Assembly (NCBI RefSeq): GCF_000372725.1
Contig: NW_005194878.1
Coordinates: 305,691 to 369,690, forward strand
Direction: 5' to 3'
Source: Emiliania huxleyi CCMP1516
Taxonomy: Eukaryota > Haptophyta > Isochrysidales > Noelaerhabdaceae
DNA: 64,000 bases
The notes beneath the pieces were generated by a model. The model searched no databases, had not been told where the DNA came from, and saw only the letters and a program-made list of their open reading frames with translations. This document shows positions 21,270-32,500 of the stretch, one piece after another. A program made the translations under genes and the position numbers. How positions within the stretch are numbered: position 1 is the stretch's first letter; each line of letters starts with the position of its first letter.

Positions 21270-24200
21270 ACGGCGTGAGCCTCGTCTCGCTCTTCGTCTA
21301 CTCGAGCCTCGTCTCGTGTGCCGCCTCGTGGGCGGCGTGGCGTGGCGGGCGGCTGTCTCTGCCGCCGCCTCGAGTGAGCCTCGTCTCGCTCTTCGTCTAC
21401 TCGAGCCTCGTCTCGTGTGCCGCCTCGTGGGCGGCGTGGCGTGGCGGGCGGCTGTCTCTGCCGCCGCCACGAGTGAGCCTCGTCTCGCTCTTCGTCTATT
21501 CGAGCCTCGCCTCGCGTGCCGCCTCGTGGGCGGCGTGGCGTGTCGGGCGGCTGTCTCTGCCGCCGCCTCGAGTGAGCCTCGTCTCGCGCTTCGTCTACTC
21601 GAGCCTCGTCTCGTGTGCCGCCTCGTGGGCGGCGTGGCGTGGCGGGCGGCTGTCTCTGCCGCCGCCTCGAGTGAGCCTCGTCTCGCTCTTCGTCTACTCG
21701 AGCCTCGTCTCGTGTGCCGCCTCGTGGGCGGCGTGGCGTGGCGGGTGGCTGTCTCTGCCGCCGCCTCGAGTGAGCCTCGTCTCGCTCTTCGTCTACTCGA
21801 GCCTCGTCTCGTGTGCCGCCTCGTGGGCGGCGTGGCGTGGCGGGCGGCTGTCTCTGCCGCCGCCTCGAGTGAGCGTCGTCTCGCTCTTCGTCTACTCGAG
21901 CCTCGTCTCGTGTGCCGCCTCGTGGGCGGCGTGGCGTGGCGGGCGGCTGTCTCTGCCGCCGCCTCGAGTGGGCTTCGTCTCGCCCTTCGTCTACTCGAGC
22001 CTCGTCTCGTGTGCCGCCTCATGGGCGGCGTGGCGGGGCGGGCGGCTGTCTCTGCCGCCGCCTCGAGTGAGCCTCGTCTCGCTCTTTGTCTACTCGAGCC
22101 TCGTCTCGTGTGCCGCCTCGTGGGCGGCGTGGCGTGGCGGGCGGCTATCTCTGCCGCCGCCTCGAGTGAGCCTCGTCTCGCTCTTCGTCTACTCGAGCCT
22201 CGTCTCGTGTGCCGCCTCATGGGCGGCGTGGCGTGGCGGGCGGCTGTCTCTGCCGCCGCCTCGAGTGAGCCTCGTCTCGCTCTTCCGTCTACTCGAGCCT
22301 CGTCTCGTGTGCCGCCTCATGGGCGGCGTGGCGTGGCGGGCGGCTGTCTCTGCCGCCGCCTCGAGTGAGCCTCGTCTCGCCCTTCGTCTACTCGAGCCTC
22401 GTCTCGTGTGCCGCCTCGTGGGCGGCGTGGCGTGGCGGGCGGCTGTCTCTGCCGCCGCCTCGAGTGAGCCTCGTCTCGCTCTTCGTCTACTCAAGCCTCG
22501 TCTCGCGTGCCGCCTCGTGGGCGGCGTGGCGGGCGGGCGGCTGTCTCTGCCGCCGCCTCGAGTGAGCCTCGTCTCGCTCTTTGTCTACTCGAGCCTCGTC
22601 TCGTGTGCCGCCTCGTGGGCGGCGTGGCGTGGCGGGCGGCTGTCTCTGCCGCCGCCTGGGCCTCGTCTCGCTCTTCGTCTACTCGAGCCTCGCTTCGTGT
22701 GCCGCCTCGTGGGCGGCGTGGCGTGGCGGGCGGCTGTCTCTGCCGCCGCCTCGAGTGAGCCTCGCCTCACTCTTCGTCTACTCGAGCCTCGTCTCGTGTG
22801 CCGCCTCGTGGGCGGCGTGGCGGGCGGGCGGCTGTCTCTGCCGCCGCCTCGAGTGAGCCCCGTCTCGCTCTTCGTCTACTCGAGCCTCGTCTCGTGTGCC
22901 GCCTCGTGGGCGGCGTGGCGTGGCGGGCGGCTGTCTCTGCCGCCGCCTCGAGTGAGCCTCGTCTCGCTCTTCGTCTACTCGAGCCTCGTCTCGTGTGCCG
23001 CCTCATGGGCGGCGTGGCGTGGCGGGCGGCTGTCTCTGCCGCCGCCTCGAGTGAGCCTCGTCTCGCTCTTCGTCTACTCGAGCCTCGTCTCGTGTGCCGC
23101 CTCGTGGGCGGCGTGGCGTGGCGGGCGGCTGTCTCTGCCGCCGCCTCGAGTGAGCCTCGTCTCGCTCTTTGTCTACTCGAGCCTCGTCTCGTGTGCCGCC
23201 TCGTGGGCGGCGTGGCGTGGCGGGCGGCTGTCTCTGCCGCCGCCTGGGCTTCGTCTCGCTCTTCGTCTACTCGAGCCTCGCTTCGTGTGCCGCCTCGTGG
23301 GCGGCGTGGCATGGCGGGCGGCTGTCTCTGCCGCCGCCTCGAGTGAGCCTCGCCTCACTCTTCGTCTACTCGAGCCTCGTCTCGTGTGCCGCCTCGTGGG
23401 CGGCGTGGCGGGCGGGCGGCTGTCTCTGCCGCCGCCTCGAGTGAGCCTCGTCTCGCTCTTCGTCTACTCGAGCCTCGTCTCGTGTGCCGCCTCGTGGGCG
23501 GCGTGGCGTGGCGGGCGGCTGTCTCTGCCGCCGCCTCGAGTGAGCCTCGTCTCGCTCTTCGTCTACTCGAGCCTCGTCTCGTGTGCCGCCTCATGGGCGG
23601 CGTGGCGTGGCGGGCGGCTGTCTCTGCCGCCGCCTCGAGTGAGCCTCGTCTCGCTCTTCGTCTACTCGAGCCTCGTCTCGTGTGCCGCCTCGTGGGCGGC
23701 GTGGCGTGGCGGGCGGCTGTCTCTGCCGCCGCCTCGAGTGAGCCTCGTCTCGCTCTTCGTCTACTCAAGCCTCGTCTCGTGTGCCGCCTCGTGGGCGGCG
23801 TGGCGGGCGGGCGGCTGTCTCTGCCGCCGCCTCGAGTGGGCTTCGTCTCGCTCTTCGTCTACTCGAGCCTCGCTTCGTGTGCCGCCTCGTGGGCGGCGTG
23901 GCGTGGCGGGCGGCTGTCTCTGCCGCCGCCTCGAGTGAGCCTCGTCTCACTCTTCGTCTACTCGAGCCTCGTCTCGTGTGCCGCCTCGTGGGCGGCGTGG
24001 CGTGGCGGGCGGCTGTCTCTGCCGCCGCCTCGAGTGAGCCTCGTCTCGCTCTTCGTCTACTCGAGCCTCGTCTCGTGTGCCGCCTCGTGGGCGGCGTGGC
24101 GTGGCGGGCGGCTGTCTCTGCCGCCGCCTCGAGTGGGCTTCGTCTCGCCCTTCGTCTACTCGAGCCTCGTCTCGTGTGCCGCCTCGTGGGCGGCGTAGCG

Positions 24201-24945
24201 GGCGGCTGTCTCTGCCGCCGCCTCGAGTGCGCCTCGTCTCGCTCTTCGTCTACTCAAGCCTCGTCTCGTGTGCCGCCTCGTGGGCGGCGTGGCGTGGCGG
24301 GCGGCTGTCTCTGCCGCCGCCTCGAGTGAGCCTCGTCTCGCCCTTCGTCTACTCAAGCCTCGTCTCGTGTGCCGCCTCGTGGGCGGCGTGGCGTGGCGGG
24401 CGGCTGTCTCTGCCGCCGCCTCGAGTGAGCCTCGTCTCGCTCTTCGTCTACTCGAGCCTCGTCTCGTGTGCCGCCTCGTGGGCGGCGTAGCGGGCGGCTG
24501 TCTCTGCCGCCGCCTCGAGTGAGCCTCGTCTCGCTCTTCGTCTACTCGAGCCTCGCTTCGTGTGCCGCCTCGTGGGCGGCGTGGCGTGGCGGGCGGCTGT
24601 CTCTGCCGCCGCCTCGAGTGAGCCTCGTCTCGCTCTTCGTCTACTCAAGCCTCGCCTCGTGTGCCGCCTCGTGGGCGGTGTGGCGTGGCGGGCGGCTGTC
24701 TCTGCCGCCGCCTCGAGTGAGCTTCGTCTCACTCTTTGTCTACTCGAGCCTCGCCTCGTGTGCCGCCTCGTGGGCGGCGTGTCGGGCGGCTGTCTCTGCC
24801 GCCGCCTCGAGTGAGCCTCGTCTCGCTCTTCGTCTACTCGAGCCTCGCCTCGTGTGTCGCCTCGTGGGCGGCGTGGCGTGGCGGGCGGCTGTCTCTGCCG
24901 CCGCCTCGAGTGAGCCTCGTCTCACTCTTCGTCTACTCAAGCCTC
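21270..24945 (+). repeat. 99-bp satellite array, about 37 units
   Basis: The unit contains GAGCCTCGTCTCGCTCTTCG, CTACTCGAGCCTCGTCTCG, TGTGCCGCCTCGTGGGCGG and CTGTCTCTGCCGCCGCC. Because 99 is divisible by three, long open frames run through it in several frames; the longest is 887 codons from 21275 to 23938, with a 33-residue period. Some units carry deletions of 3 to 10 bp (for example near 22660 and 23246) and are repeated as higher-order blocks: the interval near 22560-22760 resembles 23155-23345. I do not annotate a protein here because at least three frames, two of them opposite in strand, are equally open. Confidence 0.92.
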
Positions 24946-25460
24946 GACTCGTGTGCCGCCTCGTCAGCGGCGTGGCGGGCGGTCGGCTGCATCAGCTGTC
25001 GCCCCGCCCGAGTGCGTCTCGTCTCGCTTACCCTCTACTCGAGCCTCGACTCGTGTGCCTCCTCGTCAGCGGCGTGGCGGGCGGTCGGCTGCATCAGCTG
25101 TCGCCCCGCCCGAGTGTCTCTCGTCTCGCTACTCGAGCCTCGACTCGTGCGCCGCCTCGCCAGCGGCGTGGCGGGCTGTCGGTTGCATCAGCTGTCGCCC
25201 CGCCCGAGTGTCTCTCGTCTCGCTGCACGAGCCTCGACTCGTGTGCCGCCTCGTCTGCGGCGTGGCGGGCGGTCGGCTGCATCAGCTGTCGCCCCGCCCG
25301 AGTGTCTCTCGTCTCGCTGCACGAGCCTCGACTCGTTCGCCGCCTCGTCAGCTGCGTGGCGGGCGGTCGGCTGCATCAGCTGTCGCTCCGCCCGAGTGCG
25401 TCTCGTCTCGCTTACCCTCTACTCGAGCCTCGACTCGTGTGCCTCCTCGTCGGCGGCGTG
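24946..25460 (+). repeat. related satellite, about 90-bp units
   Basis: Five to six units with CGACTCGTGTGCCGCCTCGT, GCGGTCGGCTGCATCAGC and TGTCGCCCCGCCCGAGTG. It is a diverged cousin of the adjacent 99-bp array: it shares CTCGTGTGCCGCCTCGT but has a different middle. Confidence 0.85.
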
Positions 25461-25720
25461 GTGAGCAGTCAACCGTCTCGCTCCTGGCTGTCACAGGCGG
25501 GTTGATCGGTCCTTGGCCTTCTAGTCAAGTGGGCGCCTGGGCGTGGCGAGGCAGCTGGCCTTCGGCCTCTTCTCGCTTTCCTCCGAGCGGTTGCTCTCTC
25601 GCACCACGCTCTCGGCCGCCCAGGCGGCTCCGTTCCACGGAGCAGTTGCCCCTCTCTCGGCTACATTGGGTTGTGAGGGCCCTCTGCTCCTTTGCCCTCG
25701 CTCCTCCACTACTGCTTTGG

Positions 25721-25836
25721 GATGTCAGGTACTGCGTAGCTCTTCCTTGTGGAGGCACGCGACGACTCCAGACGGACCCTAGTACGCTCCAATGTATCCT
25801 CACGGATGCTAGGAAGTGAAGCCCAGATAAAGTAGT
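25721..25836 (+). repeat. 116-bp segment duplicated at 26351-26467
   Basis: Both copies start GGATGTCAGGTACTGCGTAG and end GCCCAGATAAAGTAGT. Together with the 239-bp repeat (25911-26149) this shows at least two rounds of segmental copying at the right edge of the satellite. Confidence 0.9.
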
Positions 25837-25910
25837 TCGCCGTCAACGATTGGGGTAGGGGCCCCAACTCGTGTGAGGCTACTACTTTATCGCAGGTACT
25901 CACTGAGGAG

Positions 25911-26149
25911 CGTCTTCTCATATGAAGGGTCTTCATCCCTCCTGCCAGTCTTCACGGATTTTTCTCCGTGAACACTCAGGACGCGACGTACGTCCAAGCA
26001 CGTTCCGCGTGCCTCGTGGCCGCGCTCTTTGCGTGCTGCTCCTGCAGCTCTCTCGCTGCTCTTCCTGGCCCGGCGCCGTGCCAGCTCTGTGGCCGCGCCA
26101 GGCTCTGCGACCGCGCCAGCACTCTGGCTGCGCCGGTTCTTCGCTTTCC
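25911..26149 (+). repeat. 239-bp direct repeat, right copy
   Basis: Matches 20426-20664 with a few differences (for example GTGAACACTCAGG against GTGAACTCTCAGG), then diverges into unrelated sequence at CCCACCCAC. Confidence 0.85.
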
Positions 26150-26467
26150 CCACCCACCCTCTCCTGGAATGAGGGGGGTCGTTCTGAGGGCTCTCCGCAT
26201 GGTTAGCTCCTCCCTCTCTCTGGTCTGTGGTGCGATCCCTTTCGGCGACGCGGCCAGGCCACGGGGCGTTGAGGCTTGCCTCCGTGCCCGTGGTCGTCCA
26301 AGCTGATCGAGTCCCAACCCACCGCCTTTAGTGGCAGGACCCCAGCAAGGGGATGTCAGGTACTGCGTAGCTCTTCCTTGTGGAGGCACGCGACGACTCC
26401 AGACGGACCCTAGTACGCTCCAATGTATCCTCACGGATGCTAGGAAGTGAAGCCCAGATAAAGTAGT

Positions 26468-28200
26468 AGCGTGCACGCTACTATGGTTTACCCACACTAA
26501 GCGAGTAGCCCGGTCGAACACTGCCCAAACAAATAAATTCCCCCTTTGAGCTGAGAGGTTTGGGAGAGATTCTTCTTCTCGAGGTTTGGGGATTCGCTCC
26601 GAGCGACGGTCCAACGAGAATCGTCAAAATCAGGCAATGAAGAGACCGGTAGCCACCAGCATGTCGGTGCGTCTTTCTCATGCTCCCGCGCCCCCCCAGC
26701 GCCCCCCGCGCCCGAACTATGCACGGGCCCGGCTCGCCCGCTTGGGGATCCACCCGGCACATCCCCGCCCCCCACCTGCCGGCTTACCTGCCGTCAGTTC
26801 ACGCGCCTTCAGCCTTGCCTCACAGCCGACCTTCTGGTCGCACGCGGGTTCTTAAGGGTCGCACATGCCCGCCATGACGTCTTCCAACCGGCCGAACGCA
26901 GGCGGAGGAGGGCATTGAGGAGGCGGTGGCGGCGGAGGGAGGGGCTGCGGCTCCGCGGCTACAAAGGCGTACGCGAGATCAACAAGGCCTCGAGCGGGGG
27001 CGGGCCTGCGAGCTCCTCGTCGCACCCACTGCCGTCCTGATGTGTTCCAGTCACTTGGCCCGTCTGACCTTCCTAGGCGGGGCGGTGGGCGTGGGCGCGC
27101 GGCGGGCGGGGTGCGGTGTGTGGGTGTGTGGGGGGGGGGGGGGGTGNNNNNNNNNNNNNNNNNNNNNNNNNNNNNNNNNNNNNNNNNNNNNNNNNNNNNN
27201 NNNNNNNNNNNNNNNNNNNNNNNNNNNNNNNNNNNNNNNNNNNNNNNNNNNNNNNNNNNNNNNNNNNNNNNNNNNNNNNNNNNNNNNNNNNNNNNNNNNN
27301 NNNNNNNNNNNNNNNNNNNNNNNNNNNNNNNNNNNNNNNNNNNNNNNNNNNNNNNNNNNNNNNNNNNNNNNNNNNNNNNNNNNNNNNNNNNNNNNNNNNN
27401 NNNNNNNNNNNNNNNNNNNNNNNAGAGATTCTTCTCCTCGAGGTTAGGGGATTCGTCACGAGGGACGGTCGGGTGAGAATCGTCAACGTCAGGGAATCAC
27501 GAGAGGGGCAGCCCCCAGCATGGCGGGGGGTCCAGCCCCCGCTGCCGCCTCCCCCCTTCCCGTCCCGCGCCCCGAGCCGGGCGCCTCCTCCCCGCACCCC
27601 GCGCACAGCACCCCCCCATTCGCGGAGAGCACCCCGTCCTCTTCATGCAGCCTCGGGCTGTCCCGTCCATAGGCGTGCCGGAGGTAGAAGGTCGACAGCG
27701 AACCATTTCGGATTGCAATGCCACAGGCTTCGTTATCGAGTCAAGCATCGCTCAGGGCGGCGAGGACGACGGCGTCGTGGGCCTCGCGATCCCCACGTCC
27801 TGGTCGTAATTTTGATGCGTGCCGGCGTCCTCGTCGACAAGATGCGCAACGACATCCTGAGCGGCGTCCTCTGCGATGTTTGGTCGGAGCCCAACCCAGA
27901 TCGTGCCGCGCACTGGCGGCGTTCGCCTCGAGCTCGCGCCTATGCTGCGCGTCACTGCGGTTGCGTACCGCCCGATCACGCTGCCTCTTTGAGCACGCCT
28001 CTAACGTGGCAGCCAAATGCTCGGACGACATCGAGAAGAACCTCGCGCAGATCACGACCCACGAGGTTCTCGTGCCGGCCCCTAAGTTTCGCATCAGGAA
28101 GCCGACAACACGGCGGAAGAGGTGGAGCGCGCATCCAAGTGGCCGGCGCGATTGAGCGCGAGCGCAACCCGGCGCTCTACCAAGACGACCGCGGCTCGGA
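26468..28200. other. repeat-derived region with assembly gap, no clear gene
   Basis: The bases 27147-27423 are N. A diverged copy of the sequence at 26564-26660 (AGAGATTCTTCTTCTCGAGG ... ATCGTCAA) follows the gap at 27424-27520, so a duplication, possibly collapsed, lies across the gap. From about 27720 to 28200 several frames have protein-like fragments (VILMRAGVLVDKMRNDILSG; ASNVAAKCSDDIEKNLAQIT), but no single frame is continuous. This may be the 5' part of the split gene at 28225-28979. Confidence 0.4.
27147..27423. other. assembly gap (N)
   Basis: Run of 277 N preceded by poly-G. Confidence 0.99.
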
Positions 28201-28224
28201 CGACCCGAAGGCCCTCGTTGGCAA

Positions 28225-28979
28225 GCGCGTAGAGCGCTCGCCGCTCTCGTCGGCCGGAGCGACCTCAATGGCCGTATGTGTAACTTATTCCGGGGACGGT
28301 GTGCGGGGAGCGAACCTTAACGACCGCCCAGAAGCTTTCTGAGCGAACCAATCGGGCCAGGATATCATCAACATATGTCCCCTCCACAACATCGTGGGCG
28401 TTTGAGCGAGAGAGCCGCAGGAGCCCTCTGAGGACCAGGCGCGCGCGAAAGCGGCGATGAGCGGAGCCGCGAACAGCCACCTGTGGGCGGTCACCGGGGT
28501 GGCGGTCAAGCACGCTCCGGGGTGGATCCGGAGCTACTCGTATCACTGGTGGGCTGGGTGTGCAGCAGCAGCGCTCAAAAAGAGGCAAAAAACTCGGCTG
28601 CTGTTTTGAGTGTCAGCTTTCTCGACGCGCCGTTCTCCGCCCGGCCAAAAAGCTGGCTGGTGGTCGCGCGCGGCGCCTGCGCGGCTCCAACTGGTCGGGC
28701 ACCTCGGCTGGGTCCATCAGCACGAGGCCAGCCCCGTCGGGCAGCCCCGCGAGCGCATGAAGTCCCACCGAGAGGCACTGATGCGCACTGGTTTGGCGGA
28801 AAATAGGACGCGCCGAGGGGGGGGGTCCGAATAAGTTATATCATAGCCGCGCCGGCATCGCGCGCGCGTACAACAAGGCGACAGGCCGCTACGCCGTCGA
28901 GCTCGATGGCCGCGCTGGCGAGCGCATGGCCGTGAAACCTTCCAATCTCTCACTGCTCGCAGCCGTCGGCGTTGAATGA
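28225..28979 (+). pseudogene. 3' end of a gene interrupted by a MITE (SH3-like GRYAVELDG module)
   Basis: The coding sequence reads ALAALVGRSDLNGR up to about 28274. After the 571-bp element and one copy of the GCCG duplication it resumes as AGIARAYNKATGRYAVELDG, then MAVKPSNLSLLAAVGVE and TGA (28977-28979). Removing the element and one GCCG joins the two halves in frame with no other change. The module resembles short SH3-like segments (LNGRxGxVxxxxxxTGRYAVxLDG) that I know from algal zinc-finger or ankyrin proteins; the rest of the gene upstream is not resolved. Whether the element is spliced out as an intron is unknown: it lacks a clear GT...AG at its ends, so I call the gene disrupted. 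Confidence 0.6.
28275..28845 (+). mobile_element. 571-bp MITE with 4-bp target-site duplication
   Basis: Left end TATGTGTAACTTATTCCGG and right end CGAATAAGTTATATCATA are inverted repeats. Direct GCCG copies flank it (28271-28274 and 28846-28849). The interior shares its left 130 bp (GCGAACCTTAACGACCGCCC ... GGCGTTTGAGCG) with the elements at 10346, 52468 and 54668, and its right part with 11600-11990. It is an internally deleted relative of the 1.65-kb element. Confidence 0.85.
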
Positions 28980-29330
28980 GGGCGGGCATCTCTTCATTCT
29001 GCCGATTGCGGGGTGACGTGTCCGCGTCGCGCGTGGGGTAAGTACTCTGGCATGTTGGCAGTCCAGAGGGCTACCAAACTCAACAACATTTCATATACCG
29101 GGCTCTAGACCGGGCTTTGCCCGGTGCTGGGGAGATCGCCGAGCAGCCCTCCAAATTTGGCCGATGGCATCTCCATCTGCGCAAACTCCAAACTACAGCT
29201 TTATAATCGGACAGGCAGGCTTGTTGCACGCTTGGTACGGCTCTACGCCGCACATTGTTCACTTTTGAAATTTTGCGACGCGGGCGCTCAATCACGTACC
29301 ACGGAGTGCGCCCGTGAAGTTTGAGCTTGT
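28980..29330. other. spacer, no gene seen
   Basis: Lower-GC sequence with GGGCTCTAGACCGGGCTTTG (palindromic CTAGACCGGGC) near 29100; no coding signal on either strand. Confidence 0.4.
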
Positions 29331-29455
<125 letters not shown>

Positions 29456-29597
29456 CAACCTCGCACACACTCAAACACATTCGTGTGAGTGAGCGGGTAT
29501 TTTCTAAGAAAAACAAGCATGAATCTATTTCTCTAACTGACTAACTGTCTGACTGACCTATGGGAACGGGTAGCACACTACACTGGCCCATCCTTCC

Positions 29598-32500
29598 CTA
29601 CGCCTCCAGCCGCGGCGAAGCCCCGGCGTCTCCTGCGCCGACGTGGATCGGCGACCCAGACGACCGCGCCGACTGCCTCTGGTGCGTCCGCCGCTGGTCC
29701 GCCAGCAGAAGCTCGTTGAGGTTGGCGAAGTGCGCGGCGCTGCTCGGCAGCCCCAGCCTGCGGCTGAGCGTGAGCGCCGCCGTGTAGAACCGGATGGCCG
29801 CCGTGCTCTTGCCCAAGCAGGAGTGGGCGATCCCGAGGCTGCCGAGCCGCGCGCACTCGCCCTCCTGGTCGCCCACCACGCGGCTGAGGGCGAGCGCCGC
29901 GGTGAGCTCGTCCACCGCCCGCGCGTGCGAGCCGAGGCTGCAGAGCACACCGCCCAAGTTCGCGCGGTGCACGCCTTCCGCCCGCCAGTCGCCCGTCTCG
30001 CGCGCAACCGCCAGCGCCGCCTCGTGCAGGGGTGGGGCAGTTGGGAGATATGGGGAGATATGGGGAGATATGGGGAGATATGGGGAGATATGGGGAGATA
30101 TGAGGAGGTATGGGGAGATATGGGGAGATGTGGGGAGATGTGGGGAGATATGGGGAGATGTGGGGAGGTGTGGGGAGATATGGGGAGATGTGGGGAGATG
30201 TGGGGAGGTGTGCGCCTCGTGCAGGGCGAGGGCCTGACTCAGCTGGCCGAGGTCGCCAAACGTGTTGCCCAAGTGGCCGAGCTCGACTCCCTGCCCTCTC
30301 CGGTCGCCGCACTGTAGGCTCAGCGCGAGCGACGCGGCGTGGCGCGCGAGGGCGTGCTCGTGCTCGCCGCGCGCCTGATGAGAGCTCTAGATCCTAGTTG
30401 ATTGATTGATTCGTTTGTTAGGCGAGGGCGGCGTGCTCGCGTGCGTCGCCGCGCGTCTGATGAGGGGGGTGATTGATTGATGACTGATCGATGGGTTAAC
30501 TAGGAGAGGGCGTGCTCGTGCGTCGCCGCTCGCCGAGTAGGAAAGGCCCATATCTCCCCATATCTCCCCACATCTCCCCATATCTCCCGTGCTCGCCGAG
30601 TAGGAAAGGCCCAGGCTCGAGAGCAGCGCGGCGGCGCTCCTAGAAAGGCGCACGCGCCGGTCAGCTCCTGGTTCAAAACAGACTCGAGAGAGCAGCAGCG
30701 TGGCGGCGGCGCTCCGCGTGTCGCCGAGCGCCTCGCTCACGCCGATGGCGGCGCGGAGCGCCTCCGCCGCCCGCTCGTGCTCTCCCAAGCTCTGCCACGC
30801 GATGCCAAGACTCCCCTCCGCCTGCCTCCGCGAGACCGCGCGCATGTGTGGGGCGGTGTGGGGAGATGTGGGGAGGTGTGGGGAGATGTGGGGAGATGTG
30901 GGGAGATGTGGGGAGATGTGGGGAGATGTGGGGAGATGTGGGGAGATGTGGGGAGATATGCCTTCATCAGGGACCGCACGCGCACATGGACATGGGGAGA
31001 TGGGGAGATTGGGGGAGATATGGGGCTGTTCTGGGGAGGGAGACATGCCTTCATCAGCGACCGAGCGCGCCCCTCGGGCAGCGGCAGCGCCGCAGCGAGA
31101 GCGCGCATCTCCTCGAACGCCTCCACCGCGGCGTCGGCGTCGCCCCGGCTCAAGTACGCGTTGCCTACGGGCTACGCGTGCTGAGTACGCCAGCATCGGG
31201 GCGGGACTAGGGTATTGTGGGCAGCGAAACGTGTATTCAGAGCACCGCGTGAAGTCACAAGACGAGGCTACCAAGTACAGTGCATACACAGCGGAATGCG
31301 GCCGAGTCTGTGCGGCGGAGTGCGTGTCCTCTCGAGCGCTGGCTGGGATGCAAGAATGCGTATTCCGCGTCTAGGGCGAAATGCAGGGAGATACGGAGAG
31401 ATATGGGGAGATACTCCGCTTCTAGCACACGTTGCCCCGCTCATGCAGTGCACGCATAGCGGCGGCGGCAGCGGCGCGCGCGCGAGTAGGCGGCCGCGAG
31501 GCCAGCAAGGCGTGCGGCAACGCGTGCGGCGGCAGGGAGCAGCGTCTGTGCCGCAGCCGGCAGCACCCCCACCACGCCGCCGTCCGCCTAATTGACCATT
31601 GAGTGACTGGTTGGTTGTGATTCATTAGCCGGCACCGCCCCCCCCCCCCAAGCCCCCTTCCGCCTAGTTATCGTTCATGAACCGAGTAGTTATGAGTCAT
31701 TAGCCGGCGAACACGCCACGCTGCCTTCCGCCTCGTCCTGCGGCGGTCGCCCAGTCCGCCGCCGACGTAGAGGCGCGGCGCCGGGCGGGCGTCGGCGGTG
31801 GCGGCGGAGGGGGAGCGCGGGCCGCGGCATCGCTCGAACTCCGGGTACGGGTCCTCGCCTGATTAATTCGTTAATTAATTGATTGATTCACCCGCGGCAT
31901 CCGTCGAGCTCCGGGTGCGGGTCCTCGCCTATATGGGGAGATATGGGGAGATATGGGGAGATCGCGATCTCCGTCGGTTTCCGGGTGCGGGTCCTCGCCC
32001 CGCATCAGCGCATCGGCCGCCGCGCGCATCCCAACCCTGAAGGCGGCGAGCTCCACGGCCGCCTAATTAAGAGATGCTGACTAGTGAATTAGTTGAGTCG
32101 TTAATTCGCCCCTGATGGCGGCGAGCTCCACTGGGCGCCTTCTCCCTCCTCGGCAGCCGGTTGCCGCCGCCGTCGGGCAGCGTGAAGGGCGCCGGCACGG
32201 CCTAACACAGAAAATAGAAGAAATGAAAAAACCGACACCTCTCGCTGGAGATCGGCGCAAGTCCGCGCCTGTATATACGAAAGGCGCCGCGCCGGTGCTG
32301 CTCTTTCTCTAAGTCGAGCCGAAACACGGCCACCGCCGCGCGCGCGCCGGCTCGGCCCGCTCGCCGAGCAGCCAGGCGCGCGCGCGCTGCGACGCCCTCC
32401 TACATGGGGAGATCGGGGGAGATCTGGGGGGAGATCTGGGGAGATCGGCCGCGCGCCGGGGCGGCGACGCGCTCCTCCCGGCGGCGCTGAGCTGTGGCGG

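Noticed and set aside
21275..23938. 887-codon plus-strand open frame with a 33-residue repeat
   Set aside because: It is a by-product of a 99-bp satellite; two other plus-strand frames and a minus-strand frame are equally open over the same DNA, and no start context or flanking exon supports translation.
20426..26149. LTR retrotransposon with 239-bp LTRs
   Set aside because: No TG...CA termini, primer binding site, polypurine tract, protease, reverse transcriptase or integrase was found between the repeats.
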